Shown: positions 22,059 through 33,721, counted from the stretch's first letter. The stretch: 64,000 nt of DNA from Rhodovastum sp963714255 (GCA_963714255.1 CAVQNU010000017.1:60598-124597), one strand, 5' to 3'. Notes: generated by a model from the sequence alone, not told the origin. Numbers and translations: made by a program.

Positions 22059-22351
22059 CACGCCCGCCCGCCCCCATCAATCCGGTGCAACTCGCCTGCC
22101 CGCACGCTCGCAATCGCGTTGTCCAGCACGCGAATGATCGCCTCGTCGCCCAGGCTGCGCGACAGCATGCCCAGCGCGCCGCCAAGCAGGGCGGAGGCAA
22201 TGGCAAGCGGGCCGATATTCAGCCCGCTCATGTATTCGATCGCCTTGTCAACCACCGCGCCGGCGTGGCTGAGGTCGGCGGGCGGGCCGCCCTCGTCCTC
22301 CTCGTCGTCGTGGCAGGCATGGTGGTGCGGCGCGTCTCCGCTCGATGACAT
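22058..22351 (-). CDS. Hypothetical protein with His/Asp/Glu-rich N-terminus
   Basis: A 97-residue protein. The N-terminus MSSSGDAPHHHACHDDEEDE could bind metal ions. The rest is a helical hydrophobic stretch (GPLAIASALLGGALGMLSRSLG) followed by AIIRVLDNAIASVRAGELHR. It is not clearly transmembrane. GAGGAGAT precedes the ATG at 22351. No family is recognised. It is divergent from the PAS gene, 134 bp apart, and its TGA stop lies within the end of repeat copy 5. Confidence 0.6.
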   Translation of the reverse strand: MSSSGDAPHHHACHDDEEDEGGPPADLSHAGAVVDKAIEYMSGLNIGPLAIASALLGGALGMLSRSLGDEAIIRVLDNAIASVRAGELHRIDGGGRA

Positions 22352-22484
22352 GCGGGATCTCCTCGGCTGGCGCCTCATATGGCCCCGGCCACGCCGCATG
22401 GGAAGCCGGCGTGCAAACGACTGGACGCATCCCCTCGCTCTGCGCTGTTGTAACGCGCGGCGAATGGATGCAAAGCGAGGGCGA

Positions 22485-23459
22485 ATGTTCGATGCCGACC
22501 TGCCGGACCCACTGGCCACACTGGAGGGAGTGCTGGAATATACCGGCAGCGAACTGCTGCTGGCGACCGAGGCCGGAATCGTGCTGGCCAGCAGCGACGG
22601 GCTGGCAGGAATGCTCGGCTTGGCGCCCGTTGGGCTGGCCCCTGGCATGGCTCTGCCCGACCTCGAATCCCTGGCCGCGGGGCGGGCCGAAATGTGCCGC
22701 ATCCCGTTGCGCGGCCGCCGCATAGCCTACCTGTTCCGCCGCGGCTCCGCCGGGCAGGACGCAGCCGGGGCGCTGCAGCGCGAGAACACCGTCCTGCGCG
22801 AAACGCTGGACGCCATCGACGGCACCGTGGTCGTTTATGATGGCGACCTGCGCTTCGTGTTGGCCAATCGCGCCTACCACGCGTTCTTCCCCCACCTGCC
22901 CGATGACGCGGACCTGGCCGGGCGTCACTACGGGGAAATCGCGGACATGTCGCTAAGGGCCGGCCGCGGCATGGCGCCGGTACCCGACGAACAGCGCGAG
23001 GCCGTCATCGCCCAGCAAATCGCCGCCATGCAGCGTCGCCCCGTGGAGCCGCGCGAACACTTCGACCGCCGCCTCGGCCGCTGGTTCCTGGTCCGGGTGC
23101 GCTGGACGCAAAGCGGGCACCGGGTGGCGCTGCGGGTGGATATCGACGATCAGAAACGCCTGCAACAAGAACTGCTGTGGGATCGGGAAGCCGCAATGGC
23201 GGCCGGCCGCGCCCACCTGCAGGCATTGGCCCGCGCCGGCGAGGCGATGCGTGCCCCGCTGGAAGCGCTGGCCGGGCTGGTCGGCGGGCGTGCCGCCAAC
23301 CTGGGCGCGGCACGCCGCGCCATGATGGAACTCATGGCGCTGGCTGACCGGCTGCGCACCGGCGAGGGCGGGAAATGCCGTGGGAACGACAGCGAGGAAG
23401 GCCAGGGCTCTGCCCTGGACCCGCCAGGGGGCAGTGGCCCCCTGGACCCCGCTACTTAA
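22485..23459 (+). CDS. PAS-domain sensor-like protein whose C-terminus is encoded by a palindromic repeat
   Basis: A 324-residue soluble protein. Residues about 100-225 form a PAS fold (TLDAIDGTVVVYDGDLRFVLANRAYHAF, then VRVRWTQSGHRVALRVDIDD), followed by a helical segment rich in Ala/Arg/Glu that resembles a dimerisation helix. No kinase ATPase, GGDEF or output domain follows, so this may be a truncated histidine kinase or a stand-alone sensor. The last 21 residues (from EEGQGSALDPPGGSGPLDP) are translated from half-repeat copy 6. The stop is six bases from the end of clpB, which converges. GAGGG precedes the ATG at 22485. Confidence 0.75.
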   Translation: MFDADLPDPLATLEGVLEYTGSELLLATEAGIVLASSDGLAGMLGLAPVGLAPGMALPDLESLAAGRAEMCRIPLRGRRIAYLFRRGSAGQDAAGALQRENTVLRETLDAIDGTVVVYDGDLRFVLANRAYHAFFPHLPDDADLAGRHYGEIADMSLRAGRGMAPVPDEQREAVIAQQIAAMQRRPVEPREHFDRRLGRWFLVRVRWTQSGHRVALRVDIDDQKRLQQELLWDREAAMAAGRAHLQALARAGEAMRAPLEALAGLVGGRAANLGAARRAMMELMALADRLRTGEGGKCRGNDSEEGQGSALDPPGGSGPLDPAT

Positions 23460-23461
23460 GA
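23396..23461. repeat. Half copy of the palindromic repeat (copy 6), inside a coding region
   Basis: Only the left half is present: CCAGGGCTCTGCCCTGG followed by CCAGGGGGCAGTGGCCCCCTGG and CCCCGCTACTTAAG. It lies between the converging PAS and clpB genes and is translated as the tail of the PAS protein. Confidence 0.85.
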
Positions 23462-23465
23462 GGTA

Positions 23466-26048
<2,583 letters not shown>

Positions 26049-26262
26049 ATGCGTGTGTCCCTGTCTCAGGCGACCTGGCGTGCCGTCCCTCGCGGTGGCG
26101 ACGGCGACGCTACTACCGACCGCTGACATGGTGCATGACCCAATCCGGCTCAAGGGCATCACCGGTGCGCGCGGGGCCGCCGCCAATGGTCAAATCCCCG
26201 CTTTCACGCGAAATTAAAGCGTTCCCGCCAGCGTGCACCCAGACACAACCGGGACGCCCTCC

Positions 26263-27933
26263 ATGACCATCCGCGTACGCATCCTGATCGGATTCGCGGT
26301 CGCCTTCGCCGCCTGCCTGGGGCTTGGACTGTTCTCCCTGCAGCAGACACGGCAACTCAATGCCGTGGTGACGCGCTTCGGCGGTGAATGGCTGCCGCAT
26401 GTGACGGTGCTCGGCGACCTGCGGGCCGAAATCAACGATCATTACCGCTTCGTGCTGAACCACGTCATCGCCGCCGACCCGAAAACCATGGCGACCCTGG
26501 AAGAAAAGGTCAGCAACGAAAACGAGCTCATCGACCGCTGGTTCGCGGGGGCGGGCGGGAGCTTCCGTTCCGCCCAGCAACGCGCCCTCCTCGGCAGCGC
26601 GAACGCGGCCTGGAACGAGTACCGCGACTCCACCGGCCCGCTGCTGGCGCTGTCACGGGCCGGCAAGAAGCAGGAGGCGGAAGCGGCAATCGAAGCAACC
26701 AGCAACACCGCCTACCACAAGCTGATCGACAATTTGAACACCATGCGCCAGTTGACGGTGCTGGAAGCCTGGACCGGCGTGGGCGCGGCGGGCGGCGCCT
26801 ACACCACCGGCTGGTGGCTGATCGTCGCCGCCATGGCGGCCTGCGGCGCGGTGTGCGCCGGCGGGGGCTTGCTGACGGTCAACAATGTCTGCCGCCCGGT
26901 GGTGGCGCTGGCCGGGCAGATGCGCCGCGTCGCCGGGCGCGAGTTCGGCATCCAGATCCTCGGCCGCGACCGCCACGATGAAGTCGGCGCCATGGCGCAG
27001 GCGCTGGAACAATTCCGCCAGAGCCTGGTGGAAGCCGAGCGCGCCGCCGCCGTGCAGTCAGAAGATCACGCCACCAAGGACCGCCGCACCGCACGCGTGG
27101 CCAACCTGGTCGCCGGCTTCGACACCTCGGTGAGCGGCGTGCTGCAGACGCTCACCGCGGCGGCGGCCCAGCTGGACGCCACCGCCCGCAACATGAGCGG
27201 CATCGCCGCCGACACCAGCCGCCAGGCCGGCGGCTCGGCCGAGGGGGCGCGCCAAGCCACCGCCAATGTGCAGACCGTCGCCGCGTCGGCCGAGGAGCTC
27301 GCCGCCTCGCTGCGCGAGATTGCCCATCAGGTCGGCCGATCGACGCAGATCGTCGGCCAGGCCACCCAGGAGGCGCGGGCGACCGATGCCAATGTCACCG
27401 AACTGGCCGACGCGGCAAGCCGGATCGGCGAGGTGGTGCAGCTGATTTCATCGATCGCCGGGCAGACCAACCTGCTGGCGCTGAACGCCACCATCGAGGC
27501 GGCACGGGCGGGCGATGCGGGGAAGGGGTTTGCCGTGGTCGCCGCCGAGGTAAAGGCGCTGGCCAACCAGACCGGCCGCGCGACCGAGGACATCGCGCGG
27601 CAGATCACCGCCATTCAGGGCAGCACCGGGCGCGCGGTGGAGGCGATCGGGCGGATCAACACGGCGATTGCGGCGGTGAGCGAGGTGGCGTCCGGCATCG
27701 CCGCGGCAGTTGAGCAGCAGAGTGCGGCGGTAAGTGAGATTTCCCGCAGTGCCGCCGACGCGGCGCATCACACCGCGCTTGTGTCGGAGTCGGTCGGCAC
27801 GCTGACCCGGATGTCCGGCGAGGCGGGCGAAGCGGCCACGCAGGTGCTCGGGGCTGCCGAGAAGCTGGCTCAGCAGTCCGAGACGCTGCGCGGCGAAGTC
27901 GGGGGCTTCATCACCGAAATCCGTGCCGCCTGA
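26263..27933 (+). CDS. Methyl-accepting chemotaxis protein
   Basis: A 556-residue chemoreceptor. The first transmembrane segment (about residues 8-28, ILIGFAVAFAACLGLGLF) is followed by a four-helix-type periplasmic ligand domain up to about residue 180. A second membrane segment (WWLIVAAMAACGAVCAGGGLL) leads into a HAMP domain. The cytoplasmic signalling domain has the conserved hairpin tip IGEVVQLISSIAGQTNLLALNATIEAARAG, seen here in two adjoining parts, and GKGFAVVAAEVKALA. It signals to CheA/CheW, which are not in this window. It is divergent from clpB. Confidence 0.95.
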   Translation: MTIRVRILIGFAVAFAACLGLGLFSLQQTRQLNAVVTRFGGEWLPHVTVLGDLRAEINDHYRFVLNHVIAADPKTMATLEEKVSNENELIDRWFAGAGGSFRSAQQRALLGSANAAWNEYRDSTGPLLALSRAGKKQEAEAAIEATSNTAYHKLIDNLNTMRQLTVLEAWTGVGAAGGAYTTGWWLIVAAMAACGAVCAGGGLLTVNNVCRPVVALAGQMRRVAGREFGIQILGRDRHDEVGAMAQALEQFRQSLVEAERAAAVQSEDHATKDRRTARVANLVAGFDTSVSGVLQTLTAAAAQLDATARNMSGIAADTSRQAGGSAEGARQATANVQTVAASAEELAASLREIAHQVGRSTQIVGQATQEARATDANVTELADAASRIGEVVQLISSIAGQTNLLALNATIEAARAGDAGKGFAVVAAEVKALANQTGRATEDIARQITAIQGSTGRAVEAIGRINTAIAAVSEVASGIAAAVEQQSAAVSEISRSAADAAHHTALVSESVGTLTRMSGEAGEAATQVLGAAEKLAQQSETLRGEVGGFITEIRAA

Positions 27934-27958
27934 TCGGCACGTCCGCCGGGGCGCGGGG

Positions 27959-28168
27959 TTAGCCTGGCGGCAGTTGTGCGGCCAGGCGGCGCCCCATCAA
28001 CCAGCCCACGCTGGCCCCGACGGGCGCGGCCGGCACCAGCAGCAGAAAGCCGATATGCGCGCCGCTGGCGATCAGCTCCATGCCGGCATACAGCATGACG
28101 CCGCCGATCAGACAGCCGAATACCCCCGCCGTGATGCCGAGCATCACGATGTCGCCACGATTTACCAT
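27959..28168 (-). CDS. Small two-helix membrane protein, hypothetical
   Basis: A 69-residue protein with two hydrophobic helices: VMLGITAGVFGCLIGGVMLYA and AHIGFLLLVPAAPVGASVGWL, ending GRRLAAQLPPG. Glycine-rich helices of this kind are typical of small inner-membrane proteins; the role is unknown. It converges with the chemoreceptor gene, 25 bp between stops, and diverges from rpsD. Confidence 0.6.
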   Translation of the reverse strand: MVNRGDIVMLGITAGVFGCLIGGVMLYAGMELIASGAHIGFLLLVPAAPVGASVGWLMGRRLAAQLPPG

Positions 28169-28375
28169 GGCGGACTGCCTAGCCGGCCCGCCTGGCTTTG
28201 ACAAGGCACGGACTGGCGCCTATACGCCGCCCCTCCTGCCGGGAACGTGGACGGAGCCCCGGGCTCCGCGCCCGTCTTTCGCACGTGGCGAAAGGCCTAC
28301 CGGTGCAACAAGCCGTCCACGTCCCGGCAATCAATGCCATGGGCGAGCGGCGCCGCGAAGAAAGGTCAACGCGCC

Positions 28376-28993
28376 ATGACGAAGCGCGTCGAGAGTAAGT
28401 ACAAGATCAACCGCCGCCTGGGCGTGAACCTTTGGGGGCGGCCGAAATCGCCGCTCGCCAAGCGGGATTACGGGCCGGGCCAGCACGGCCAGCGCCGCAA
28501 GGGCAAGCCCACCGATTTCGGCGTGCAGCTGATGGCCAAGCAGAAGCTGAAGGGCTATTACGGCAACATCGGCGAGAAGCAGTTCCGCAAGTATTATTTC
28601 GAGGCGGTGCGCCGCAAGGGCGACACCTCGGAAAACCTGATCGAGTTGCTGGAGCGCCGGCTGGATGCGGTGATCTACCGCATGAAGTTCGCCATCACCC
28701 CGTTCGCCGCGCGCCAGTTCGTCAACCACGGCCACGTGCTGGTTAATGGACGGCGGCTGAACATCCCCAGCTATTCGGTGAAGGACGGCGACACCATCGA
28801 GGTGCGCGAGAAGTCCAAGCAGCTCGCGGCGGTGTTGGATGCGGCACAGAGCAACGAACGCGATGTGCCGGAATACCTGGAAGTGGACCACCGCGCCATG
28901 AAGGGCCGCTTCGCCCGGGCGCCGAAACTGTCGGATGTGCCGTATCCGGTGCAGATGGAGCCGAACCTGGTGGTTGAGTTCTACTCGCGCTAA
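28376..28993 (+). CDS. rpsD: 30S ribosomal protein S4
   Basis: uS4 is a primary 16S rRNA-binding protein of the small subunit. The 205-residue product starts MTKRVESKYKINRRLGVNLWG, has KRDYGPGQHGQRRKGK, and carries the S4 RNA-binding domain RRLDAVIYRMKFA with VNGRRLNIPSYSVKDGDTI. It ends in the conserved LVVEFYSR. The ATG at 28376 has AAAGG upstream. As often in alphaproteobacteria, rpsD stands apart from the main ribosomal operons. Repeat copy 7 starts three bases after its stop. Confidence 0.98.
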   Translation: MTKRVESKYKINRRLGVNLWGRPKSPLAKRDYGPGQHGQRRKGKPTDFGVQLMAKQKLKGYYGNIGEKQFRKYYFEAVRRKGDTSENLIELLERRLDAVIYRMKFAITPFAARQFVNHGHVLVNGRRLNIPSYSVKDGDTIEVREKSKQLAAVLDAAQSNERDVPEYLEVDHRAMKGRFARAPKLSDVPYPVQMEPNLVVEFYSR

Positions 28994-28996
28994 GGC

Positions 28997-29097
28997 AAGG
29001 AAGGCCAGGGCTCTGCCCTGGACCCCGTTCCTTAAGTAATGGGCTCCAAGGGGCCACTGCCCCTTGGCGGGTCCAGGGCAGAGCCCTGGCCTTCCTT
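28997..29097. repeat. Composite palindromic repeat, copy 7 (short centre)
   Basis: Left outer hairpin CCAGGGCTCTGCCCTGG, short centre CCTTAAGTAATGG, right inner hairpin CCAAGGGGCCACTGCCCCTTGG and right outer hairpin. The left inner hairpin is missing. It separates rpsD from the peptide-binding protein gene, both on the plus strand. Confidence 0.9.
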
Positions 29098-29154
29098 ACT
29101 TGTGCACCGCAGGCACCTCGCTATGCTCCCGGCCACGTTCCGGGAGGGTTGCCC

Positions 29155-30726
29155 ATGTTGTTCCGTTGGCTCCTGCTGAGCCTCGCCGTCGCCTCGGCCA
29201 TCGCACCCGCCAGGGCCGCCGTATTCAAATGGGCCAATGACGGGGACGTGCGGGCGATGGACCCGTACACGTTCGACGAGACGGTGCAGAATTCGTTCCT
29301 CGCCAATATTTACGAACCGCTGGTGCGGCGGGACAAGAAGCTCGCCACCGAACCGGCGCTGGCGGTCAAATGGGAGCAGACATCGCCCACCGTGTGGCGG
29401 TTTCATTTGCGCCCCGGGGTGAAGTGGCAGGACGGCACGCCCTTCACCGCCGATGACGTGGTGTTCAGCTTCCAGCGCGTCACCGGCAAAACCTCGTCGC
29501 TCTCCGCGACCGTGGCATCGGTGAAGGAGGCGCGCAAGATCGACGACCTCACCGTCGACTTCGAAACCAAGGCGCCCGACCCGATCCTGCCCGCCGAGGT
29601 CACCAACTGGGCCATCCTGCCGAAAGCCTGGATGGAAAAGAACAACGCCGCCGATGTCGCGATCATCGGCACCAGCGAGAATTACGCCCACCGAAATGCC
29701 ATGGGCACCGGGCCGTTCCGGCTCGCCCTGCGCGAGCCCGACCGGCGCAACGTGCTGGAAAAAAATCCGGGCTGGTGGGACAAGCCCGAGCACAATCTCG
29801 ACCGGGTGGAGTTCACCATCATCGGCTCGGCCGCCACCCGGGTCGCCGCCCTGCTGTCGGGCGAGATCGACATGATCTATTCGGTGCCGCCGCAGGATAT
29901 CGACAAGATCGGCCGCGCCCCGGGCATCCGCGTCATCCAGGGGCCGGAGTTGCGCACGGTCTACCTGGGCATGGACCAGGCGCGCGACGAGCTGCTGTTT
30001 TCCAACGTGAAGGGAAAAAACCCGTTCAAGGATGTGCGGGTGCGCGAGGCCCTGGCGCTCGCCATCGACGAGCCGGCGATCGCCAGCCGCGTCATGCGCG
30101 GCCAGGGGCGGCCGACCTGGCTGATGTGGGGACCGGGCGTGAACGGGTATGACGCGGCGCAGGACAAGCGCCCGGCGGTTGACCTTGCGCGCGCGAAGGC
30201 GCTGCTCACCGAGGCGGGCTATCCGGACGGGTTCCAGGTGACGCTGGACTGCCCGAACGATCGCTATATCGCCGATGAGGCGATCTGCACCGCGATCGCG
30301 TCAATGCTGGCGCGCATCAACATCAAGGTGGACGTGTTCGCCCGCACCAAGGTACGTTTCTTTTCCGATATTACCTATCCGAACTACAAGACCAGTTTCT
30401 ACCTGCTCGGCTGGACGCCGAGCACCTATGACGCGCACAACGTCATCCGCTCGGTGCTGGCCAGCCGCGGGCGGCCGGGCATCGGCATCATCAACTCGGG
30501 CGGCTATTCCAATGCGCGGGTGGACGAGCTGGAGCCGCAGATCGCCACCGAACTCGATGCGGCGAAGCGCCAGGCGATGATCGCGGAGGTCGCGCGCATC
30601 GTGCAGAACGATGTGGGCTTCATCCCGTTGCACCAGCAGCGGATCACCTGGGCGGCGCGCGACACTATCGAACTGACCCAGCCCGCCGACGATACGTTTC
30701 CCATGCGCTGGGTGCGGGTGAAGTAA
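29155..30726 (+). CDS. ABC transporter periplasmic peptide-binding protein (SBP family 5)
   Basis: A 523-residue exported solute-binding protein of the DppA/OppA type. The signal peptide MLFRWLLLSLAVASAIAPARA precedes a mature protein with the family marks VWRFHLRPGVKWQDGTPFTADDV, MGTGPFRL, NPGWWD and EALALAIDEPAI. The C-terminal part has the paired-lobe pattern ending MRWVRVK. The ATG at 29155 is preferred because GGGAGG lies seven bases upstream; a TTG two codons earlier is too close to that site. No permease or ATPase gene is adjacent, so it is an orphan receptor. Dipeptide or other small-molecule specificity cannot be judged. Confidence 0.92.
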   Translation: MLFRWLLLSLAVASAIAPARAAVFKWANDGDVRAMDPYTFDETVQNSFLANIYEPLVRRDKKLATEPALAVKWEQTSPTVWRFHLRPGVKWQDGTPFTADDVVFSFQRVTGKTSSLSATVASVKEARKIDDLTVDFETKAPDPILPAEVTNWAILPKAWMEKNNAADVAIIGTSENYAHRNAMGTGPFRLALREPDRRNVLEKNPGWWDKPEHNLDRVEFTIIGSAATRVAALLSGEIDMIYSVPPQDIDKIGRAPGIRVIQGPELRTVYLGMDQARDELLFSNVKGKNPFKDVRVREALALAIDEPAIASRVMRGQGRPTWLMWGPGVNGYDAAQDKRPAVDLARAKALLTEAGYPDGFQVTLDCPNDRYIADEAICTAIASMLARINIKVDVFARTKVRFFSDITYPNYKTSFYLLGWTPSTYDAHNVIRSVLASRGRPGIGIINSGGYSNARVDELEPQIATELDAAKRQAMIAEVARIVQNDVGFIPLHQQRITWAARDTIELTQPADDTFPMRWVRVK

Positions 30727-30736
30727 ACACGCGGCG

Positions 30737-30762
30737 AAGGGAGGCAAAAAGCTTCCCTTTGC
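30737..30762 (+). terminator. Possible terminator after the peptide-binding protein gene
   Basis: AAGGGAGG and CTTCCCTT can pair with one mismatch around CAAAAAG, followed by a short T run (TTTGC). It lies between the binding-protein stop and the ribosome site of the next gene. Confidence 0.35.
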
Positions 30763-30816
30763 AACGACCGGCCCTGGATGCTGAGATGCCGCCCAACCAA
30801 GGGAGGCGGTCCAATC

Positions 30817-32325
30817 ATGAATCTCGCATCGAATCTGGAACGGCATGCCGCGCGCGACCCCGGCCGGGTGGCCATCCGCTTCGAGGGGCAGAGCACCACC
30901 TACGGCGCGCTGAACCGCGATGCCAGCCGGCTGGCCGATGCGCTTGGCCGGCAGGGCATCCGGGCAGGCGAACGGGTGGCGCTGTATCTGCCCAACATCC
31001 CCGCATTCGCCACCGTCTATTACGCCGTGCAGAAGCTTGGCGCCGTGGTGGTAACCATCAATGCCATCTTCCGCGCCGAGGAAGTGCAGTTCCTGCTCGA
31101 TGATTCCGGCGCGGCGGCGGTGTTCACCACCGCCGAGCTCATCGGCTTCGTGCCGGAAGCCTCCGCCACCCTGCGCCTGCGCGTGGCGGTCGACGCAGAC
31201 GGCCCGCTGCCCGCCCCCTGGGTTCCGCTCGAATCTCTTGCAGCCGAAGGCGATGGCGGTTTCGCATCGGCCGAGCGTGGGCCGGAGGATGATGCGGCGC
31301 TGCTGTATTCCTCCGGCACCACCGGGTTTCCGAAAGGCATCGTGCTGACGCAGCGCAATATCAGCTCCAACGTGGCACTGGCGGCGGCGGCCTCCGACAT
31401 GCGGCCGCACGACCGGATCGCCGCGTTTCTGCCGCTGTTCCATGTGTATGGCCAGAACTACATCATGAACGCCTCGCTGCTGGCCGGCGCCACGGTGGTG
31501 CTGTTCCGCCGCTACGCCGCCGAGGCGGTGCTGGCGGCGATCGGCGCCGAAAAGATCACGCATTTTTTCGGCGTGCCGGCGATTTATATCGGCCTGCTTG
31601 CCGCCGACCTGAAGCCCTACGATCTGACATCCCTGCGCTATGAGATGTCGGCAGCGGCCACCATGCCGGAGGAGATTTCGCGGCGCTGGACCGAGCGGTT
31701 CGGGCGGCGCGTTTTCGAGGGCTACGGGCTGACCGAAAGCTCGCCGGTCGCCTGCTACAACGATTTGCACGAGCACCGGTTCGGCTCGGTCGGCCGCGCC
31801 ATGCCCGGCATCGAGGTGCGCATATTCGACGAGGCCGACGCCGAAGTGCCGCCCGACGCGCTGGGCGAGATCGTGATCCGCGGCGACAACATCATGAAAG
31901 GCTACTGGAACCGCCCGGACGACACCGCCCGGACGCTGCGCGGCGGCTGGCTGCACACCGGCGATATCGGCCGGATGGATGCGGCGGGGTATGTGTATAT
32001 CGTGGACCGGGTGAAGGACATGGTGAACGTGTCCGGCTTCAAGGTCTGGCCGGCCGAGGTCGAGCACTCCTTGTACAAGCTTGACGGCATTCAGGAAGTG
32101 GCGGTGTTCGGCCTGCCGCATCCCGAGCGCGGTGAACAGGTGGCGGTGGCGGCGGTGCTTCGACCGGGCTGCGAGTTGGAACCAGACGACATCATCGGCT
32201 ATTGCCGTGCTCATATCGCCGCCTACAAGGTGCCGAGCCGGGTGGAGATCGTAGACATCCTGCCGAAAAGCCCGACTGGCAAGTTGCTGAAGCGGGTGCT
32301 GCGGGCGCAGTTTGGGAGTGGGTGA
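30817..32325 (+). CDS. Long-chain acyl-CoA synthetase (AMP-dependent ligase)
   Basis: A 502-residue adenylate-forming enzyme that activates a carboxylic acid with ATP to an acyl-AMP and then forms the CoA thioester. The core P-loop motif LYSSGTTGFPKGIVLTQRN, the A5 motif FEGYGLTESSPV, the A7 motif WLHTGDIGRMDAAGY and A8 IVDRVKDMVNVSGFKVWP are all present. The catalytic Lys near the end is in PKSPTGKLLKRVLR. Chain length is not certain; the FACL/FadD-type layout suggests fatty acids. AGGGAGG precedes the ATG. The TGA stop directly touches the smallest palindromic repeat, copy 8. Confidence 0.92.
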   Translation: MNLASNLERHAARDPGRVAIRFEGQSTTYGALNRDASRLADALGRQGIRAGERVALYLPNIPAFATVYYAVQKLGAVVVTINAIFRAEEVQFLLDDSGAAAVFTTAELIGFVPEASATLRLRVAVDADGPLPAPWVPLESLAAEGDGGFASAERGPEDDAALLYSSGTTGFPKGIVLTQRNISSNVALAAAASDMRPHDRIAAFLPLFHVYGQNYIMNASLLAGATVVLFRRYAAEAVLAAIGAEKITHFFGVPAIYIGLLAADLKPYDLTSLRYEMSAAATMPEEISRRWTERFGRRVFEGYGLTESSPVACYNDLHEHRFGSVGRAMPGIEVRIFDEADAEVPPDALGEIVIRGDNIMKGYWNRPDDTARTLRGGWLHTGDIGRMDAAGYVYIVDRVKDMVNVSGFKVWPAEVEHSLYKLDGIQEVAVFGLPHPERGEQVAVAAVLRPGCELEPDDIIGYCRAHIAAYKVPSRVEIVDILPKSPTGKLLKRVLRAQFGSG

Positions 32326-32357
32326 AGGAAGGCCAGGGCTCTGCCCTGGCCTTCCTT
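32325..32357. repeat. Minimal unit of the palindromic repeat (copy 8)
   Basis: A single 33-nt hairpin: a perfect 15-bp stem AAGGAAGGCCAGGGC / GCCCTGGCCTTCCTT with loop TCT. It equals the left and right outer units of the larger copies joined directly. It follows the acyl-CoA synthetase stop and probably acts as a transcript-end or insulating hairpin. Confidence 0.9.
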
Positions 32358-32378
32358 GCCGACTGCGGGAAGGACCTT

Positions 32379-33448
32379 ATGAAGCGCGTGCTCGCCGTTG
32401 CCATGCTCGGTCTTCTGCTGTCCCGACCGGTGCCGGCCGCACCGGTCGGTGAAACCCACCGGATCACGTCGGAACGAACCGCTGCCGTGCGGGATGCGCT
32501 GCACCGCGACCAGCTTCGCGTCACGGTTTGGTATCCCGCTTCCAGCGCTGCGGTTGAAACGCCGATCGTGGTGGGTCCGCCCGGAAAGCCGCTGTTCGAT
32601 GTGGGCAGCGCGGCCTTGGACGCGCCGTTTGCCGAGGATCATGTGCGCCGGCCGGTGATTCTGCTTTCGCATGGCTTCGGCGGGAGCGCCCGGATCATGG
32701 GCTGGTTCGGCATCGCCATGGCGCGCAGCGGCAACGTGGCGATTGCGGTGGACCATCCCGGCAACAACGCCATCGACGCGATGACCGTGCCGGGTGCGAC
32801 GCTGTGGTGGGGCCGGGCGGAGGATCTGCGGGCGGCGCTGGATGCGATGGCGCAGCACCCGGCGATCGGCGCGCATATGGACACGTCCCGCATCGGGGTT
32901 GCCGGTTTTTCAGCCGGCGGGTTTGCCGTACTTGTCGCGGCGGGGGCGCGGGTCGATCCGGCGCATCTGGTTGCGTTCTGTGCGGACCGGCCGGAGGACG
33001 GCATCTGTCGCCCGCAACGAGAGTTCCGGGTGACACCGGCGGCGCGGGAGAAATCCTTCGCCGACCCGGAGGTGGCGGCCGAGCGGGCGCACGCGACGGA
33101 TGACCATACCATCCCCTCGGTGCGGGCGGTTTTCGTCATGGCGCCTGGTCTGGTGCAGGCGCTGGACCCGGGCAGTCTTACGCGCCTGCGCGTGCCGGTT
33201 TTGATTGTGCTGGGCGAGGCCGACACGGTGGCACGGCCAATGGGCTGCTAGCGGCGCGGATGAGTCCCGGCGCCGAATTGAAACAGTTCCCCGGCGTCGG
33301 GCACTATGATTTCCTGGCGGCCTGCACCGAGGCCGGACGGGCGGTCGTTCCGCAATGCGCGACTGGTGTTCCGCAAGCGGGCACGCACAGCCGGGCGATC
33401 GCGGCGGCGAATGCATTGTTTGGCCGCGTGTTTGGTGCCGACCCGTAA
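32379..33448 (+). pseudogene. Alpha/beta hydrolase (dienelactone-hydrolase-like), frameshifted
   Basis: The N-terminal frame has a signal peptide (MKRVLAVAMLGLLLSRPVPA), the HG motif LLSHGFGGSA, the nucleophile elbow GFSAGG and the acid candidate in GEADTVA. It then ends at a premature TAG (33249-33251). The remaining part, with the catalytic His in GVGHYDF and the C-terminus ANALFGRVFGADP, continues in another frame to 33448. A single missing base near 33233 (GTGGCACGG) would join TVA to ANGLLAARMSPG. As it stands, Ser and His are in different frames, so the gene is either inactive or affected by a sequence error. GGGAAGGA precedes the ATG. Family placement is from motif reading. Confidence 0.8.
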
Positions 33449-33721
33449 GCGGGTGCGCCGGATGCTCACGGTCGGCGCGGGGATTTCGGCCGGTGCATGG
33501 GGTGGGTCAGCGGATCGCCACGCCATGCTGAGATAGGCGATCAATGTATTGACGACCGAGCACGGCGCGCCGCGAGCCCCCAACGCCAAAGTCTTCGATG
33601 ATGCCAATCCCCAGGGCGGATCTCTGTTTGACCCAGCGACGAAGTCGTGCGACATTCCGGCTTGATAACTTCAACAACAAAAACGCGCCGTTAATCCATC
33701 GTCAACGTATGGAGTCTTCAT
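33449..33721. other. 273-bp gap, no gene recognised
   Basis: Between the hydrolase remnant and the Cys-rich protein gene. It contains AT-richer stretches such as TTGATAACTTCAACAAC near 33661, likely the upstream region of the next gene. No clear promoter boxes can be assigned. Confidence 0.4.

Noticed and set aside
28200..28375. Possible regulatory leader upstream of rpsD
   Set aside because: Some hairpins can be drawn, but nothing matches a known ribosomal-protein leader.
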